From: Ferruginibacter sp.
GTDB taxonomy: Bacteria; Bacteroidota; Bacteroidia; Chitinophagales; Chitinophagaceae
Length of the DNA: 64,000 nucleotides
NCBI GenBank assembly: GCA_013141435.1
Contig: JABFQZ010000027.1
Coordinates: 31,115 to 95,114, forward strand
Direction: 5' to 3'
Shown here: piece by piece, positions 43,423-52,086 of the stretch
Position numbering within the stretch: position 1 is the stretch's first letter
How the letters are laid out: the number at the start of each line of letters is the position of its first letter
Translations under genes and position numbers: made by a program
The notes under the pieces: model-generated
What the model saw: only the letters and a program-made list of their open reading frames with translations
Told to the model about the DNA's origin: nothing
Database searches by the model: none

Positions 43423-44352
43423 TTATTTATTACTCTTCATTTGTTGCATAGCCATTATTTGTTGCATGGTTTTTTCCATACCACTGCTACTACCATCTAA
43501 GAAAATTACATTGCCTTTACCATATTCGGCAAAGTTTTTTATTGCCTCAGTCCACATACTAAACAATATTACATTTGTATCTAAGTTTGCTTGTTTCATT
43601 TCTTCGGCAGCAGAGCTCATACCTTTAGCTACCTCTTCTCTAAAAAGAGCAACACCTTGCCCACGCAATTGTGCAGCTTGCCTTTCGGCTTCTGCAGCTA
43701 TTTTTATTGCATTACCTTCGGCTTCGGCTGCTTTTGTTTTTGTTATAAGCAAAGCCTGCCCTTCGTTTTCGGCAGCAGCTTTTAAGTTATTACTTGCTAC
43801 CACTTTGCTCATGCTGTTAATAATAGCTTCGTCAAACGTAATATCATTTATTTGCAAATCTTGTAAATGATAGCCCCAGCTTTCTAACGCAGCATCTACT
43901 TGTTCTTTTACATTATCTACAATATCTCTACGTACATTTAATACTTCTGCTTGCTTTTTTGTAGATACAAAAGCTCTAATACTACCTTCTACAGTGCGTA
44001 TCAATGCTTGCATTAAATCTTTATCGCTTATAAATTTGAATGCTACTTTTTGTATAGTTTCTTCATGTTCATTTTGTACCGAGTACAATAACATCGATTT
44101 AAAATAAACATTTGCCTGGTCTATCGTTACAGCCTGAAACTCTAGCTCTACCGAACGGTTTTGAATACTCACTCTTTTATAAATTTGATCTATAAAAGGA
44201 ATTTTCCAATTTAACCCTGCCCTTTTTACTCCAGCATATTTGCCAAGCCTAGTTACTACACCTATTGTACCTTGGTTAATGGTAAATAGGCCACTCGAAA
44301 CTACAGCTAATATTGGTATAAGCCACCAATAATGAATTAATATATCTTGCAT
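43423..44352 (-). CDS. SPFH/Band 7 (stomatin-like) membrane protein
   Basis: This 309-residue protein has one N-terminal membrane helix (WWLIPILAVVSSGLFTI) then an SPFH domain (GTIGVVTRLGKYAGVKRAGLNWKIPFI, RSVELEFQAVTIDQANVYFK). A long coiled coil rich in Ala/Glu follows (NLKAAAENEGQALLITKTKAAEAEGNAI) and ends in a Met/Gln tail. Such proteins form large oligomers that organise membrane domains and protease complexes. No NfeD partner is adjacent. It is 70 bp downstream of the K+ channel gene on the same strand. Confidence 0.92.
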   Translation of the reverse strand: MQDILIHYWWLIPILAVVSSGLFTINQGTIGVVTRLGKYAGVKRAGLNWKIPFIDQIYKRVSIQNRSVELEFQAVTIDQANVYFKSMLLYSVQNEHEETIQKVAFKFISDKDLMQALIRTVEGSIRAFVSTKKQAEVLNVRRDIVDNVKEQVDAALESWGYHLQDLQINDITFDEAIINSMSKVVASNNLKAAAENEGQALLITKTKAAEAEGNAIKIAAEAERQAAQLRGQGVALFREEVAKGMSSAAEEMKQANLDTNVILFSMWTEAIKNFAEYGKGNVIFLDGSSSGMEKTMQQIMAMQQMKSNK

Positions 44353-44422
44353 AAAATTTTATTTTGTGAGCAAGTTAATGCTATTTTTTATGTTTATTAA
44401 AAATAAATTGCATTATTATAAA

Positions 44423-45598
44423 TCATGCTTCTAAAAAATTTAAAGTATTTAAAAATTGTTTGCTTGCGATAGCCGAAGCACTAATGGAATGATGAATTTG
44501 AAGATAATCTTTTATTTTTTCGGCCATTAAATCATCATAAATTCTTAAAATAAGTTTTACAGTGTTGTGGTGCGACCTAGCATTTAAACCAATTTCTAAA
44601 TTTAAAGAATCGTTATTTATCACAGAAATTAATGCCTTTGCATCTATAACATTTACATCTTGCATTACTTTTGGTAGCCTAGCATCACCAATATACACTT
44701 CTGCACCAAGTTGTCTAAAATAATTGATGTGATTAGAGTTTTCGTTTTGTTCTACAACAATAACTTTTTCATTTTTTTGAATCAATTCTTCTACAATAAA
44801 ATAACCAAGCCTACCAAGTCCGCAAACTATTACATGGTTTTTAAGGGTGTATTTTTTTCGCCCCAATTCTAATTGAATACTTCTTTTTAAGTACAAATCA
44901 ATTGTTAAAGAAAAAATCATCCAAATAGAAATTGTAGATCCAAATATTAATAAAATGCCTACAATTTTACTTATTGTGTTAGAGTTGGCAAGGTTAATGT
45001 CACCATATCCTACAGAAGCTGCAGTAACTGTTACAAAATAGATAGCATCTATCCAAGATAAGTTTTCGTAAAAGTGGAAAAAGAACACCGCAAAAATTAG
45101 CATAAGTGTAAACGCCATTAAAATTTTTTGAATTATAGAAAAGCTTTTTGGGGTGTTTGCTTTATACTCTAATAACAAATTTTCATTCTCAATCTCTGCA
45201 GCTATTTGTATGTTCAATTGTTCTACAAAAGAGGGTGCGGCAATTTTTGCTGGGTTTAAAATTTTTAAATTTATATGGTCTTTTAATAAATGTGGGGTTA
45301 AATTTTCATTAAATAATGAGGCGGTTATTGGGATATTAGAAAATAAAGAGATTAGTGAAATAATAAGTTGCAAATTATTTTCATCTTTATCCTCTATCAA
45401 ATAAACCATTGCTAATGAAGCAGTATCAATATCTTTAAAAAATATACTTAAATTTTCTATCAATGAAATAGAATCTGTTTCCGAATTTATTAACTCAATA
45501 TTAGTATGCAGAACATTATACCCTTCGATAACTAATTGTTTTTTTACCCTAAAAGCTAAATGACTAGAGCCAATAATAAGTACAATTTTAGTTTTCAT
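44423..45598 (-). CDS. Potassium channel with two RCK/TrkA-N-like domains
   Basis: This 391-residue protein has an N-terminal Rossmann-like domain (about 1-130, IVLIIGSSHLAFRVKKQLV), a helix (155-176), the pore with filter TAASVGYGD (GYGD 197-200), a second helix (211-232), and a C-terminal TrkA-N domain (HVIVCGLGRLGYFIVEELI, from ~255). So a 2TM pore is flanked by nucleotide-binding-like domains on both sides. Channels with a C-terminal RCK are common; the extra N-terminal copy lacks the full GxGxxG and may be non-binding. It gates K+ in response to a ligand not visible here. Confidence 0.88.
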   Translation of the reverse strand: MKTKIVLIIGSSHLAFRVKKQLVIEGYNVLHTNIELINSETDSISLIENLSIFFKDIDTASLAMVYLIEDKDENNLQLIISLISLFSNIPITASLFNENLTPHLLKDHINLKILNPAKIAAPSFVEQLNIQIAAEIENENLLLEYKANTPKSFSIIQKILMAFTLMLIFAVFFFHFYENLSWIDAIYFVTVTAASVGYGDINLANSNTISKIVGILLIFGSTISIWMIFSLTIDLYLKRSIQLELGRKKYTLKNHVIVCGLGRLGYFIVEELIQKNEKVIVVEQNENSNHINYFRQLGAEVYIGDARLPKVMQDVNVIDAKALISVINNDSLNLEIGLNARSHHNTVKLILRIYDDLMAEKIKDYLQIHHSISASAIASKQFLNTLNFLEA

Positions 45599-45629
45599 TT
45601 TTGCAAAATAAATGTAAGTATTGGTTTTT

Positions 45630-46175
45630 TTATTCTCCTTCGTACAACATAACCTCTACTAAATTTACAACCCTATTTGTGGTTTCAAAAGTAAGTGTAG
45701 TACCAGCATCGTAATCATAAAGAATAATGTATTGTACTTTATCTTTTACATTGCCTTTTTCTTTAAAATTCCAATCGTTATTTATGCGCAAATCGTATTT
45801 GTCGTATTTGTTTAGTATTTCGTTTTTTGTATTGTAAATACCAATGCTACTTTTAGTTTTAAGTGTAGTATTGGTTGAGCTTACTGCATACAATTCCTTT
45901 ACCTCTGGAGTAGTATTATTTTCGGTATATCTTTTACTAAAGCATAAAATATAATCGGCATTATTATATTTTATTTTTGCCGTATCTAAATATCCATTGG
46001 GGTTTGGTTTAAATTTTATTTTTTGGCCAGTTAGTTTCTCAATTTCGGCAACCGTACTTTTTATTTTAAAAATACCTATTCGCATAGTACTAATAAAATT
46101 TACATTTGCCTCTTGCCCATGTGCAAATACATTCATAAATAAAGCAATAAGCAACACTAAAATTATTTTTTTCAT
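45630..46175 (-). CDS. Secreted or periplasmic protein of unknown function (181 aa)
   Basis: The protein has a signal peptide (MKKIILVLLIALFMNVFAHG), then a Lys-rich beta-containing domain with LTGQKIKFKPNPNGYLDTA, YILCFSKRYTENN and SIGIYNTKNEILNKYDKYDL. No known motif. It lies 45 bp downstream of folA on the same strand; co-transcription is likely but tells little about its role. Confidence 0.65.
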   Translation of the reverse strand: MKKIILVLLIALFMNVFAHGQEANVNFISTMRIGIFKIKSTVAEIEKLTGQKIKFKPNPNGYLDTAKIKYNNADYILCFSKRYTENNTTPEVKELYAVSSTNTTLKTKSSIGIYNTKNEILNKYDKYDLRINNDWNFKEKGNVKDKVQYIILYDYDAGTTLTFETTNRVVNLVEVMLYEGE

Positions 46176-46220
46176 ATAATATTTTTTACCCGAAAATTTC
46201 TGTAGATTAATTTCAAATAA

Positions 46221-46727
46221 TCACTCATCATTCACAACTCCAATTCTCTCCCATGTTTGAAAACTCATATCAAATACATTCTTCTCATCTGCAGCTACAT
46301 TCTTTTCAAAAGTTTTTACCCAAACGGTTTCATCAATTTTAGGAAAAAATGTATCGCCATCTATATTTGTGTGTACAAGTGTACGGTAAATTTTATTTGC
46401 CTTTGGCATAGCTTGTATATAAATTTCGCCACCACCAGTTATAAAAATTTCTTTTGCATTGGTAGCCTCTGCAGTTTTAATGGCTTCATTAATATTTGCC
46501 ACAGCTATTGTATCATTTATTTGCCAATTTTTACTACTAGTAATTATAATGTTTGTACGACCAGGTAGTGCTTTGCCAATAGACTCAAATGTTTTTCGCC
46601 CCATAATAATTGGCATTCCCCAAGTGGTGTTTTTAAAAAATTTAAAATCCTCGGGCAAGTGCCACAGCATAGCATTTGCTTTGCCTATTGCATTATTTAA
46701 AGATGTAGCTACAATTATTGAAACCAT
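46221..46727 (-). CDS. folA: Dihydrofolate reductase
   Basis: This 168-residue enzyme reduces dihydrofolate with NADPH. The start is VSIIVATSLNNAIGKANAMLWHLPEDFKFFK with the conserved Trp-His-x-Pro-x-Asp. GMPIIMGRKTFESIGKALPGRTNIIIT binds NADPH, and EIFITGGGEIYIQAM has the GG motif. It pairs functionally with thyA, which lies 171 bp upstream on the same strand and produces dihydrofolate. Confidence 0.96.
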   Translation of the reverse strand: MVSIIVATSLNNAIGKANAMLWHLPEDFKFFKNTTWGMPIIMGRKTFESIGKALPGRTNIIITSSKNWQINDTIAVANINEAIKTAEATNAKEIFITGGGEIYIQAMPKANKIYRTLVHTNIDGDTFFPKIDETVWVKTFEKNVAADEKNVFDMSFQTWERIGVVNDE

Positions 46728-46898
46728 AATTTATAATGAATGATTTATAATGAATAATGTTTTCTAATAATAATTTCTACTAAGTTGGCTTGCAATGATA
46801 ATCTAAAATTTAAAAACTAAGTCTCTATTCTAAAATACTAATCTCAATACTAATATCTAATTACTCAATACCTTATACCAAAATCTCAATACTCTTAC
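46728..46898 (-). repeat. Low-complexity tract between thyA and folA
   Basis: ATTTATAATGAAT occurs twice in tandem (about 46730-46757). Further on, variants of CTCAATACTAATATCT are repeated four or five times (about 46830-46890). There is no gene. A shorter tract with the reverse complement, ATTGAGATTTGGATATTGA, is at 31711. Such heptamer-like drifts are typical of slippage-born intergenic DNA. Confidence 0.5.
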
Positions 46899-47711
46899 CT
46901 ACACAGCCACAGGCGCTTTTATACCTTCATGGCATACATAATTTACCAATTCAAAATCTTCGTATTTAAACCCGAAAATATCTTTTACGGCTGGGTTTAT
47001 TTTCATTTGTGGCAATTTAAAAGTAGTTCTACTCAATTGCAATTTTGCTTGCTCAAAATGGTTGCTATACAAATGCACATCGCCAAAACTGTGCACAAAA
47101 TCACCCAATTCCATATCGCAAATTTGCGCTATCATCATTGTAAGTAATGCATACGAAGCAATGTTAAATGGTACACCTAAAAACACATCGGCACTTCGTT
47201 GGTATAATTGACAACTTAACTTTCGCTTGCCATTTCCGTTTGGTGCACTTGTGTAAAATTGAAATAAGCAATGGCAAGGCATTAATTTCATTTTTGGTAA
47301 ATCGGCCACATTCCAAGCACTTATTATTATTCGCCTGCTATCTGGATTATTTTGCAGCTGTTGTATTACATCTTTTACCTGATCTACTTCTACACCATTT
47401 GCACCTTCCCAACTACGCCATTGTTTACCATATACTGGTCCAAGATTTCCGTTTTCGTCAGCCCATTCATCCCAAATTTTTACATTATGCTCTTTGAGGT
47501 AAGCAATGTTGGTGTCGCCTTGCAAAAACCACAGCAATTCGTGTATAATACTTTTTAAATGCAATTTTTTTGTAGTAACAATAGGAAATCCTTCGGCCAA
47601 ATTAAACCTAAGCTGATGCCCAAAAACACTACGAGTGCCAGTACCTGTACGGTCGCTTTTATCGGTACCATTTTCCAAAATATGTTTTACTAACGATAAG
47701 TATTGTTGCAT
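46899..47711 (-). CDS. thyA: Thymidylate synthase
   Basis: This 270-residue enzyme methylates dUMP to dTMP with methylene-tetrahydrofolate. Catalytic Cys146 is in [54 protein letters not shown], and the late [12 protein letters not shown] are all present. The C-terminus ends AVAV, as expected for closure over the active site. It lies upstream of folA. Confidence 0.98.
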   Translation of the reverse strand: MQQYLSLVKHILENGTDKSDRTGTGTRSVFGHQLRFNLAEGFPIVTTKKLHLKSIIHELLWFLQGDTNIAYLKEHNVKIWDEWADENGNLGPVYGKQWRSWEGANGVEVDQVKDVIQQLQNNPDSRRIIISAWNVADLPKMKLMPCHCLFQFYTSAPNGNGKRKLSCQLYQRSADVFLGVPFNIASYALLTMMIAQICDMELGDFVHSFGDVHLYSNHFEQAKLQLSRTTFKLPQMKINPAVKDIFGFKYEDFELVNYVCHEGIKAPVAV

Positions 47712-47817
47712 ATTGCAAATGTAGTTATTTGCATTTTTATGTAAATAAAGAATTATTCAAAAAAACTAATATTCACATTAGGTTAATAACAATAAAATAA
47801 TATAAAAGAGATTACAT

Positions 47818-47825
47818 TATTTTTG
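47818..47825 (+). promoter_or_regulatory. Promoter -7 element of the cyanophycinase-like gene
   Basis: TATTTTTG fits TAnnTTTG and lies 23 bp before the ATG at 47849. It falls in the 137-bp region divergent from thyA. Confidence 0.45.
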
Positions 47826-47848
47826 CTATAATCACAATATTAGCATAC

Positions 47849-48745
47849 ATGCAATTTGCAAAAGGAAAACTATTAGCCATAGGTGGCGCCGAAGATAAAG
47901 GCACCGATTTAGAAACCGGACAAATACATCGCAATAATCTCAATTTTTTTGAACTAGCGATATTAAGAAAAATTGTAGAAGAAATTGGCGGACAGCATAA
48001 ACGTATAGAAGTAATTACAACTGCTAGTATGATACCTGTAGAGGTTGGAGAAAATTACTTAGAAGCCTTTGGCAAAATAGGTTGTACTAATATTGGTGTA
48101 ATGCATATTAGAAACCGTGCCGATGCACAAAACCAAGATTTTTTAAAACGATTAAAAATATGCGATGCCGTTATGTTTAGCGGAGGTAATCAATTACGAC
48201 TTACCACTACTTTTGGCGGCACTTCATTTTTAAAAATAGTATTAGAAAGATACCATAACGAAGATACTTTTTTAGTAGCAGGCACATCTGCTGGTGCTAT
48301 GGCAATGAGCAATACAATGATTTATGAAGGTAATGCAGCAAGGGCTCACCTAAAAGGCGAAGTAAAAATAACTACGGGTTTAGGTTTTATGGACGATGTA
48401 ATAATAGATTCTCATTTCGAAAAAAGAGGTAGATTTGGTCGCTTAGCCCAAGCAGTTTCTAGCAACCCATCCTGCATTGGTATTGGCTTAGGCGAAGATA
48501 CTGGCATACTTGTAACTAACGGCAATAATTTAGAAGCCGTAGGTAGTGGGCTAGTAGTGATATTAGACGGACATGATATAAAACATAGCAATATTGCCGA
48601 TATACCCGATGGTTGCCCTATAAGTATCGAAAATATGAAAGTGCATTTTTTAGAAAAGGGCAATGGCTATCAAATTACTCAAAGAAACTTTGTACCAGAA
48701 GTATTTGAAGGAGCAGTTACCAATAAGCAAGTGGAAGTAGAGTAA
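47849..48745 (+). CDS. cphB: Cyanophycinase-like serine peptidase (S51)
   Basis: This 298-residue protein begins LLAIGGAEDKG. It has the nucleophile Ser147 in AGTSAGAMAMS, preceded by VMFSGGNQLRL, and DDVIIDSHFEKRGRFGRLAQA with the His/Arg of the family. Cyanophycinases cut the Asp-Arg polymer cyanophycin to dipeptides. The usual cyanophycin synthetase gene is not next to it here, so it may act on other beta-aspartyl peptides or the synthetase lies elsewhere. Confidence 0.9.
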   Translation: MQFAKGKLLAIGGAEDKGTDLETGQIHRNNLNFFELAILRKIVEEIGGQHKRIEVITTASMIPVEVGENYLEAFGKIGCTNIGVMHIRNRADAQNQDFLKRLKICDAVMFSGGNQLRLTTTFGGTSFLKIVLERYHNEDTFLVAGTSAGAMAMSNTMIYEGNAARAHLKGEVKITTGLGFMDDVIIDSHFEKRGRFGRLAQAVSSNPSCIGIGLGEDTGILVTNGNNLEAVGSGLVVILDGHDIKHSNIADIPDGCPISIENMKVHFLEKGNGYQITQRNFVPEVFEGAVTNKQVEVE

Positions 48746-48843
48746 TGAAATAGCTTTTTGTAGTAAAAACACAAATTTATAAATACAAAGTAACCTCTAA
48801 AATTAATTACATTTTAGATATCTTTTTTTGCGTTATTGAAAAA

Positions 48844-48875
48844 AGGGTTCAACTTTTATAAAAAAGTTAAACCCT
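48844..48875 (+). terminator. Terminator after the cyanophycinase-like gene
   Basis: AGGGTT-C-AACTTTT and AAAAGTT-A-AACCCT pair with one mismatch around a short loop, followed by AATATTTTTT. It lies about 100 bp after the stop, between convergent genes. Confidence 0.75.
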
Positions 48876-48928
48876 AATATTTTTTACTTACACACTTTAT
48901 GAGATACTGTCCGTTATTGACAATTCAT

Positions 48929-50539
48929 TTAGTTTACAGTAATAAGCAAAGGCTTAAAATCGCCTCTTTTTACTTTTGCTCTTCCTACAAATTGATTACC
49001 ATTAATTTTTTTAAAGTTTGCTGGAAAAATCATTACTTCTTCTTCTCTTGTATCAAAAACTATTTCTTTGGTCATAACACCAGCATTATCAATTTTAGTA
49101 ACTACTACTTGTCCTCCAAAACCATCTTGGTGGTATTTTGGAGCTTCATCTTCTTCCAATTCCATATTCTTTTTATTATCTAAATATAAAAAGTAATAAC
49201 CAGAAGCATCACTTACTAAAGTATAACCCATTGTACCTCTACCACTATACCCTTTTTGCATTTTAGGTATCTTTCGTACCCAAGCAAAAGTACCATCTGC
49301 TTTTATTTTAGATACTACAATGTTTTCGTAATGGTAAATATAAGTAGTAGTTGTATGCCCATTGTTATAGTAAGTTTGCTCTTCAATCCAATATTCTTCT
49401 AAATCTATAAATACACCTCCATCTTTTTCTACTATAAGATTTCTAACCTTCAAATTTGGAGCTTCGTAATCTCCCTTTTTTTCCATTTTTCTTTTGCTTC
49501 TTGCCGACTCAAATTTTGTAAGCTCCTCTAGTGGAAACTCGTAATAACCATTTTTATATTTACTTATTTTTCCTGCTTGGTCCATTATTGCCAAAAACAC
49601 TCCATCGGTACCAGTCCCTTTTGCTTTTTTACTATAGGTACAAGTAATTATCATTTCATGCAAAGAGTTTTCTACTAATGAAGCATCTCTTATAAAAAAG
49701 TCGCCTACATCTAAACTACTATGTAGTACTTGCTTGCTATCTTTGGTAAATTTTAATACTTCGTAATGATAACCAGCCTTGCCAGTTTCTTTATCTTTTT
49801 CTTTTCTTTTTTCCGAATCATAAACTTTCGATAATAAATAAGCATTGCCTTTAGAATCTACAGAAAAATCCGAATTATCCATAATAGCTTCAGTATATGG
49901 CATAGTAAATTCGCCACCCCAAAGTTTGCTCATGGTTTCGTCAAAAACAAACATGCCAAGCTTATCGTAATTTTTTTTATCATTTTTTTCTTCAGGTTTT
50001 AATCTATAACTTACTAATATTTTAGATTCATCAGCGTCATAATTAAATTTGTATTTGTTTGTGGCTTTTTGTGTCCACATTTGGAACATAGAAGTAGTTG
50101 CAACAGCTCCTTCACCAGCAATTTTAGTAGCAGAAATTAATTTTTTATTGGTTTCTATAATAGCACCCTTTTTTATATCCACTTTATCATAATATAAATA
50201 TTCTGTTTCGGCATCTTTATCCCAATCGCTATGTAGCCAAAAGTATTTGCCTTTAAAATCTACAAAGGTTTCACTATTAAAATTTCTAGTTTTTTCGTCT
50301 AGCGGTATTACTTTTTCGTTAGTTTGGTTAAGTGTTTTATAATCGAAACGTAAAAGTGTTAACTCATCTTTTTTCAAAGATAAATTTACAATGCCATCTT
50401 CGGCATTTCCAATAAATGAAAGGTCTTCGGATTTACGAGGAAGCTCGTACTCTGTACCTAATTTAAAGGTAAATTTTTTGCTTTGAGCAAAAGTTGTAGC
50501 CACAATAAAACATGTGGCAAATAGAGCTATTCTTTTCAT
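48929..50539 (-). CDS. Secreted protein of unknown function (536 aa)
   Basis: The protein has a signal peptide (MKRIALFATCFIVATTFAQ) and a body of beta strands with many Lys/Asp turns such as FVDFKGKYFWLHSDWDKDAE, FSVDSKGNAYLLSKVYDSEK, VRNLIVEKDGGVFIDLEEYW and YTLVSDASGYYFLYLDNKKN. Repeated 'V-D-x-x-G-N-x-Y-L-L' strands suggest a beta-propeller. There is no T9SS domain or catalytic motif. It may be an outer-membrane or periplasmic surface protein. It resembles in style the protein at 39226. Two small paralogous genes lie upstream. Confidence 0.68.
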   Translation of the reverse strand: MKRIALFATCFIVATTFAQSKKFTFKLGTEYELPRKSEDLSFIGNAEDGIVNLSLKKDELTLLRFDYKTLNQTNEKVIPLDEKTRNFNSETFVDFKGKYFWLHSDWDKDAETEYLYYDKVDIKKGAIIETNKKLISATKIAGEGAVATTSMFQMWTQKATNKYKFNYDADESKILVSYRLKPEEKNDKKNYDKLGMFVFDETMSKLWGGEFTMPYTEAIMDNSDFSVDSKGNAYLLSKVYDSEKRKEKDKETGKAGYHYEVLKFTKDSKQVLHSSLDVGDFFIRDASLVENSLHEMIITCTYSKKAKGTGTDGVFLAIMDQAGKISKYKNGYYEFPLEELTKFESARSKRKMEKKGDYEAPNLKVRNLIVEKDGGVFIDLEEYWIEEQTYYNNGHTTTTYIYHYENIVVSKIKADGTFAWVRKIPKMQKGYSGRGTMGYTLVSDASGYYFLYLDNKKNMELEEDEAPKYHQDGFGGQVVVTKIDNAGVMTKEIVFDTREEEVMIFPANFKKINGNQFVGRAKVKRGDFKPLLITVN

Positions 50540-50637
50540 AAGGTAACTTTAGTTTTAGGCGCTTTTTGCGCTTTTATTTTGCAAAAATAGTGCTAAATTA
50601 ATTAATGGCTTTGTTAAAAACCATTGGCATAAAAAAA

Positions 50638-50653
50638 CATTCGAAATCGAATG
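50638..50653 (-). terminator. Terminator after the 194-residue protein gene
   Basis: CATTCG and CGAATG pair around AAAT, flanked by A and T runs on both sides, so it can work in either direction. It is 26 bp downstream of the stop at 50680. Confidence 0.8.
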
Positions 50654-50679
50654 CTTTTTTAAAAATATGAATTGTACAT

Positions 50680-51264
50680 TTACTTTATAAACTTACCTAA
50701 TTTTTTTCCAGCTACTGCATAGCATTCTGTTATTCTATCTCCCGATGCGTAATCATCTCCGCTAAATGTTCTTCCAGGAGCATTTCTTACATCTATAACT
50801 GCTAATACTTTTGTTCTATTTGCAGTTTCTACAATAGTTACAGTTGCATCTATCTCTGCATTTTTTTTAGTTACATATATATTATAACCTGGCTCAGTAG
50901 TGGTAGTATGAAATATTAAAGTATATTTTGAATCAGCTTTTATAGTCATACCAGAAGTTTTTTCAAACAAATCTATAAACTTTGGTTCAAAATTTCTTTT
51001 ACGATCAGACACCCAACTTTTTTCCCAACGGTCTCCTCTACCAGCTTCTTTTGCATTATATTCACCCTTCTTTTTATCAATATATTCCGATTCTTTATCA
51101 AATTTACCTACAGCCATGTTATCGTATGTAAATTCAACATTTATTGTAGTTTCACTTTTTAAAATATCAAGATTACCTTCCGTTATTTTAATTTTTTGTG
51201 CAAAAGAATTTAAAGAAATAATACAACAAAATGAAAGTATTAAAGATTTTATTTTTTTAGTCAT
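50680..51264 (-). CDS. Secreted protein of unknown function, tandem paralogue A
   Basis: This 194-residue protein has a signal peptide (IKSLILSFCCIISLNSFAQ). A domain follows with ITEGNLDILKSETTINVEFT, KEAGRGDRWEKSW, KYTLIFHTTTTEPGYNIYV and IDATVTIVETANRTKVLAV. It shares the whole layout with the next gene upstream: GNLDxLK/GDLTFLK, VEFTYDxxAVG, EAGxGDxWxKxW, KYTLIF-x5-EPGY and ETxNRTKxLAV. The family is unknown to me. Likely periplasmic or surface; no transmembrane helix beyond the signal. Confidence 0.75.
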   Translation of the reverse strand: MTKKIKSLILSFCCIISLNSFAQKIKITEGNLDILKSETTINVEFTYDNMAVGKFDKESEYIDKKKGEYNAKEAGRGDRWEKSWVSDRKRNFEPKFIDLFEKTSGMTIKADSKYTLIFHTTTTEPGYNIYVTKKNAEIDATVTIVETANRTKVLAVIDVRNAPGRTFSGDDYASGDRITECYAVAGKKLGKFIK

Positions 51265-51288
51265 TTGAATTGATTTAGTGGTTAAAAA

Positions 51289-51885
51289 TTATTTATTCGC
51301 TTTTTTTATAAATTTCCCTACTTTTTGGCCCGAAAGAAAAAATGCATCTCCAATTCTTGATGCAGCATCAAAAGCTGCACCCCTAAACATGTTTTCTCCA
51401 GGTCTATCTACCGATAATACAGCCAGTTTTTTTGTTCTGTTTGTAGTTTCTACAAGGATTACTGTGCCATCAATACCAGCGTTTCTTTTCGATATTCCAA
51501 TACTATAACCTGGCTCTATAGCCTTAGTATTAAAGATTAAAGTGTATTTAGCATCTTTATTTATTGTTACATCTAATAATTTAGTTAAACCCAATATAAA
51601 TTTTGGTCCAAATTTTTCTATCTTATCATTTTCCCATTTTTTAGCCCAAGTATCACCAGTGCCTGCCTCTTTGGTATTTAGCTCTACGGTTTTACTTTTA
51701 ATATAATCAGCTTCTTTGCTAAAATCACCTACTGCTAATTTTTCGTAGGTAAACTCTACATTTATACTACTTTGATCCTTTAAAAAAGTCAAATCTCCTT
51801 TAGTTAAATCAACCTCTTGTGCAAATGTTGTAGTTGAAATTATAAATGCCCCAATAAGTGAAAAATAGTTTTTAAAAATATGCAT
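51289..51885 (-). CDS. Secreted protein of unknown function, tandem paralogue B
   Basis: This 198-residue protein has a signal peptide (IFKNYFSLIGAFIISTTTFAQ) and the same domain as its downstream neighbour, with LTKGDLTFLKDQSSINVEFT, KEAGTGDTWAKKW, KYTLIFNTKAIEPGYSIGI and VETTNRTKKLAVLSV. Conserved Trp, Gly and Thr positions are kept while loops differ, so the pair arose by an old tandem duplication. 24 bp separate the two genes, implying one transcript. The promoter is presumably within 51886-52086, which is AT-rich and without other features. Confidence 0.75.
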   Translation of the reverse strand: MHIFKNYFSLIGAFIISTTTFAQEVDLTKGDLTFLKDQSSINVEFTYEKLAVGDFSKEADYIKSKTVELNTKEAGTGDTWAKKWENDKIEKFGPKFILGLTKLLDVTINKDAKYTLIFNTKAIEPGYSIGISKRNAGIDGTVILVETTNRTKKLAVLSVDRPGENMFRGAAFDAASRIGDAFFLSGQKVGKFIKKANK

Positions 51886-52046
51886 AGTATTGATTTAATT
51901 AAATTGTACTTGCAAATATTACAAATTATTATCAATATCAAATTGTAAATTTTCATAAATATACTTATTTATACATTTTTTATTTTGCAATCATCAACTT
52001 TGTAAGATTGTAATACTTAAAATACAACTATGTAAAATCTTTATTA

Positions 52047-52054
52047 TATTTTTG
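52047..52054 (+). promoter_or_regulatory. Promoter -7 element of the tyrosine ammonia-lyase gene
   Basis: TATTTTTG fits TAnnTTTG and lies 32 bp before the ATG at 52087. Confidence 0.45.
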
Positions 52055-52086
52055 CAGTATATATTTAGTAATAATAACAAGGGCTT

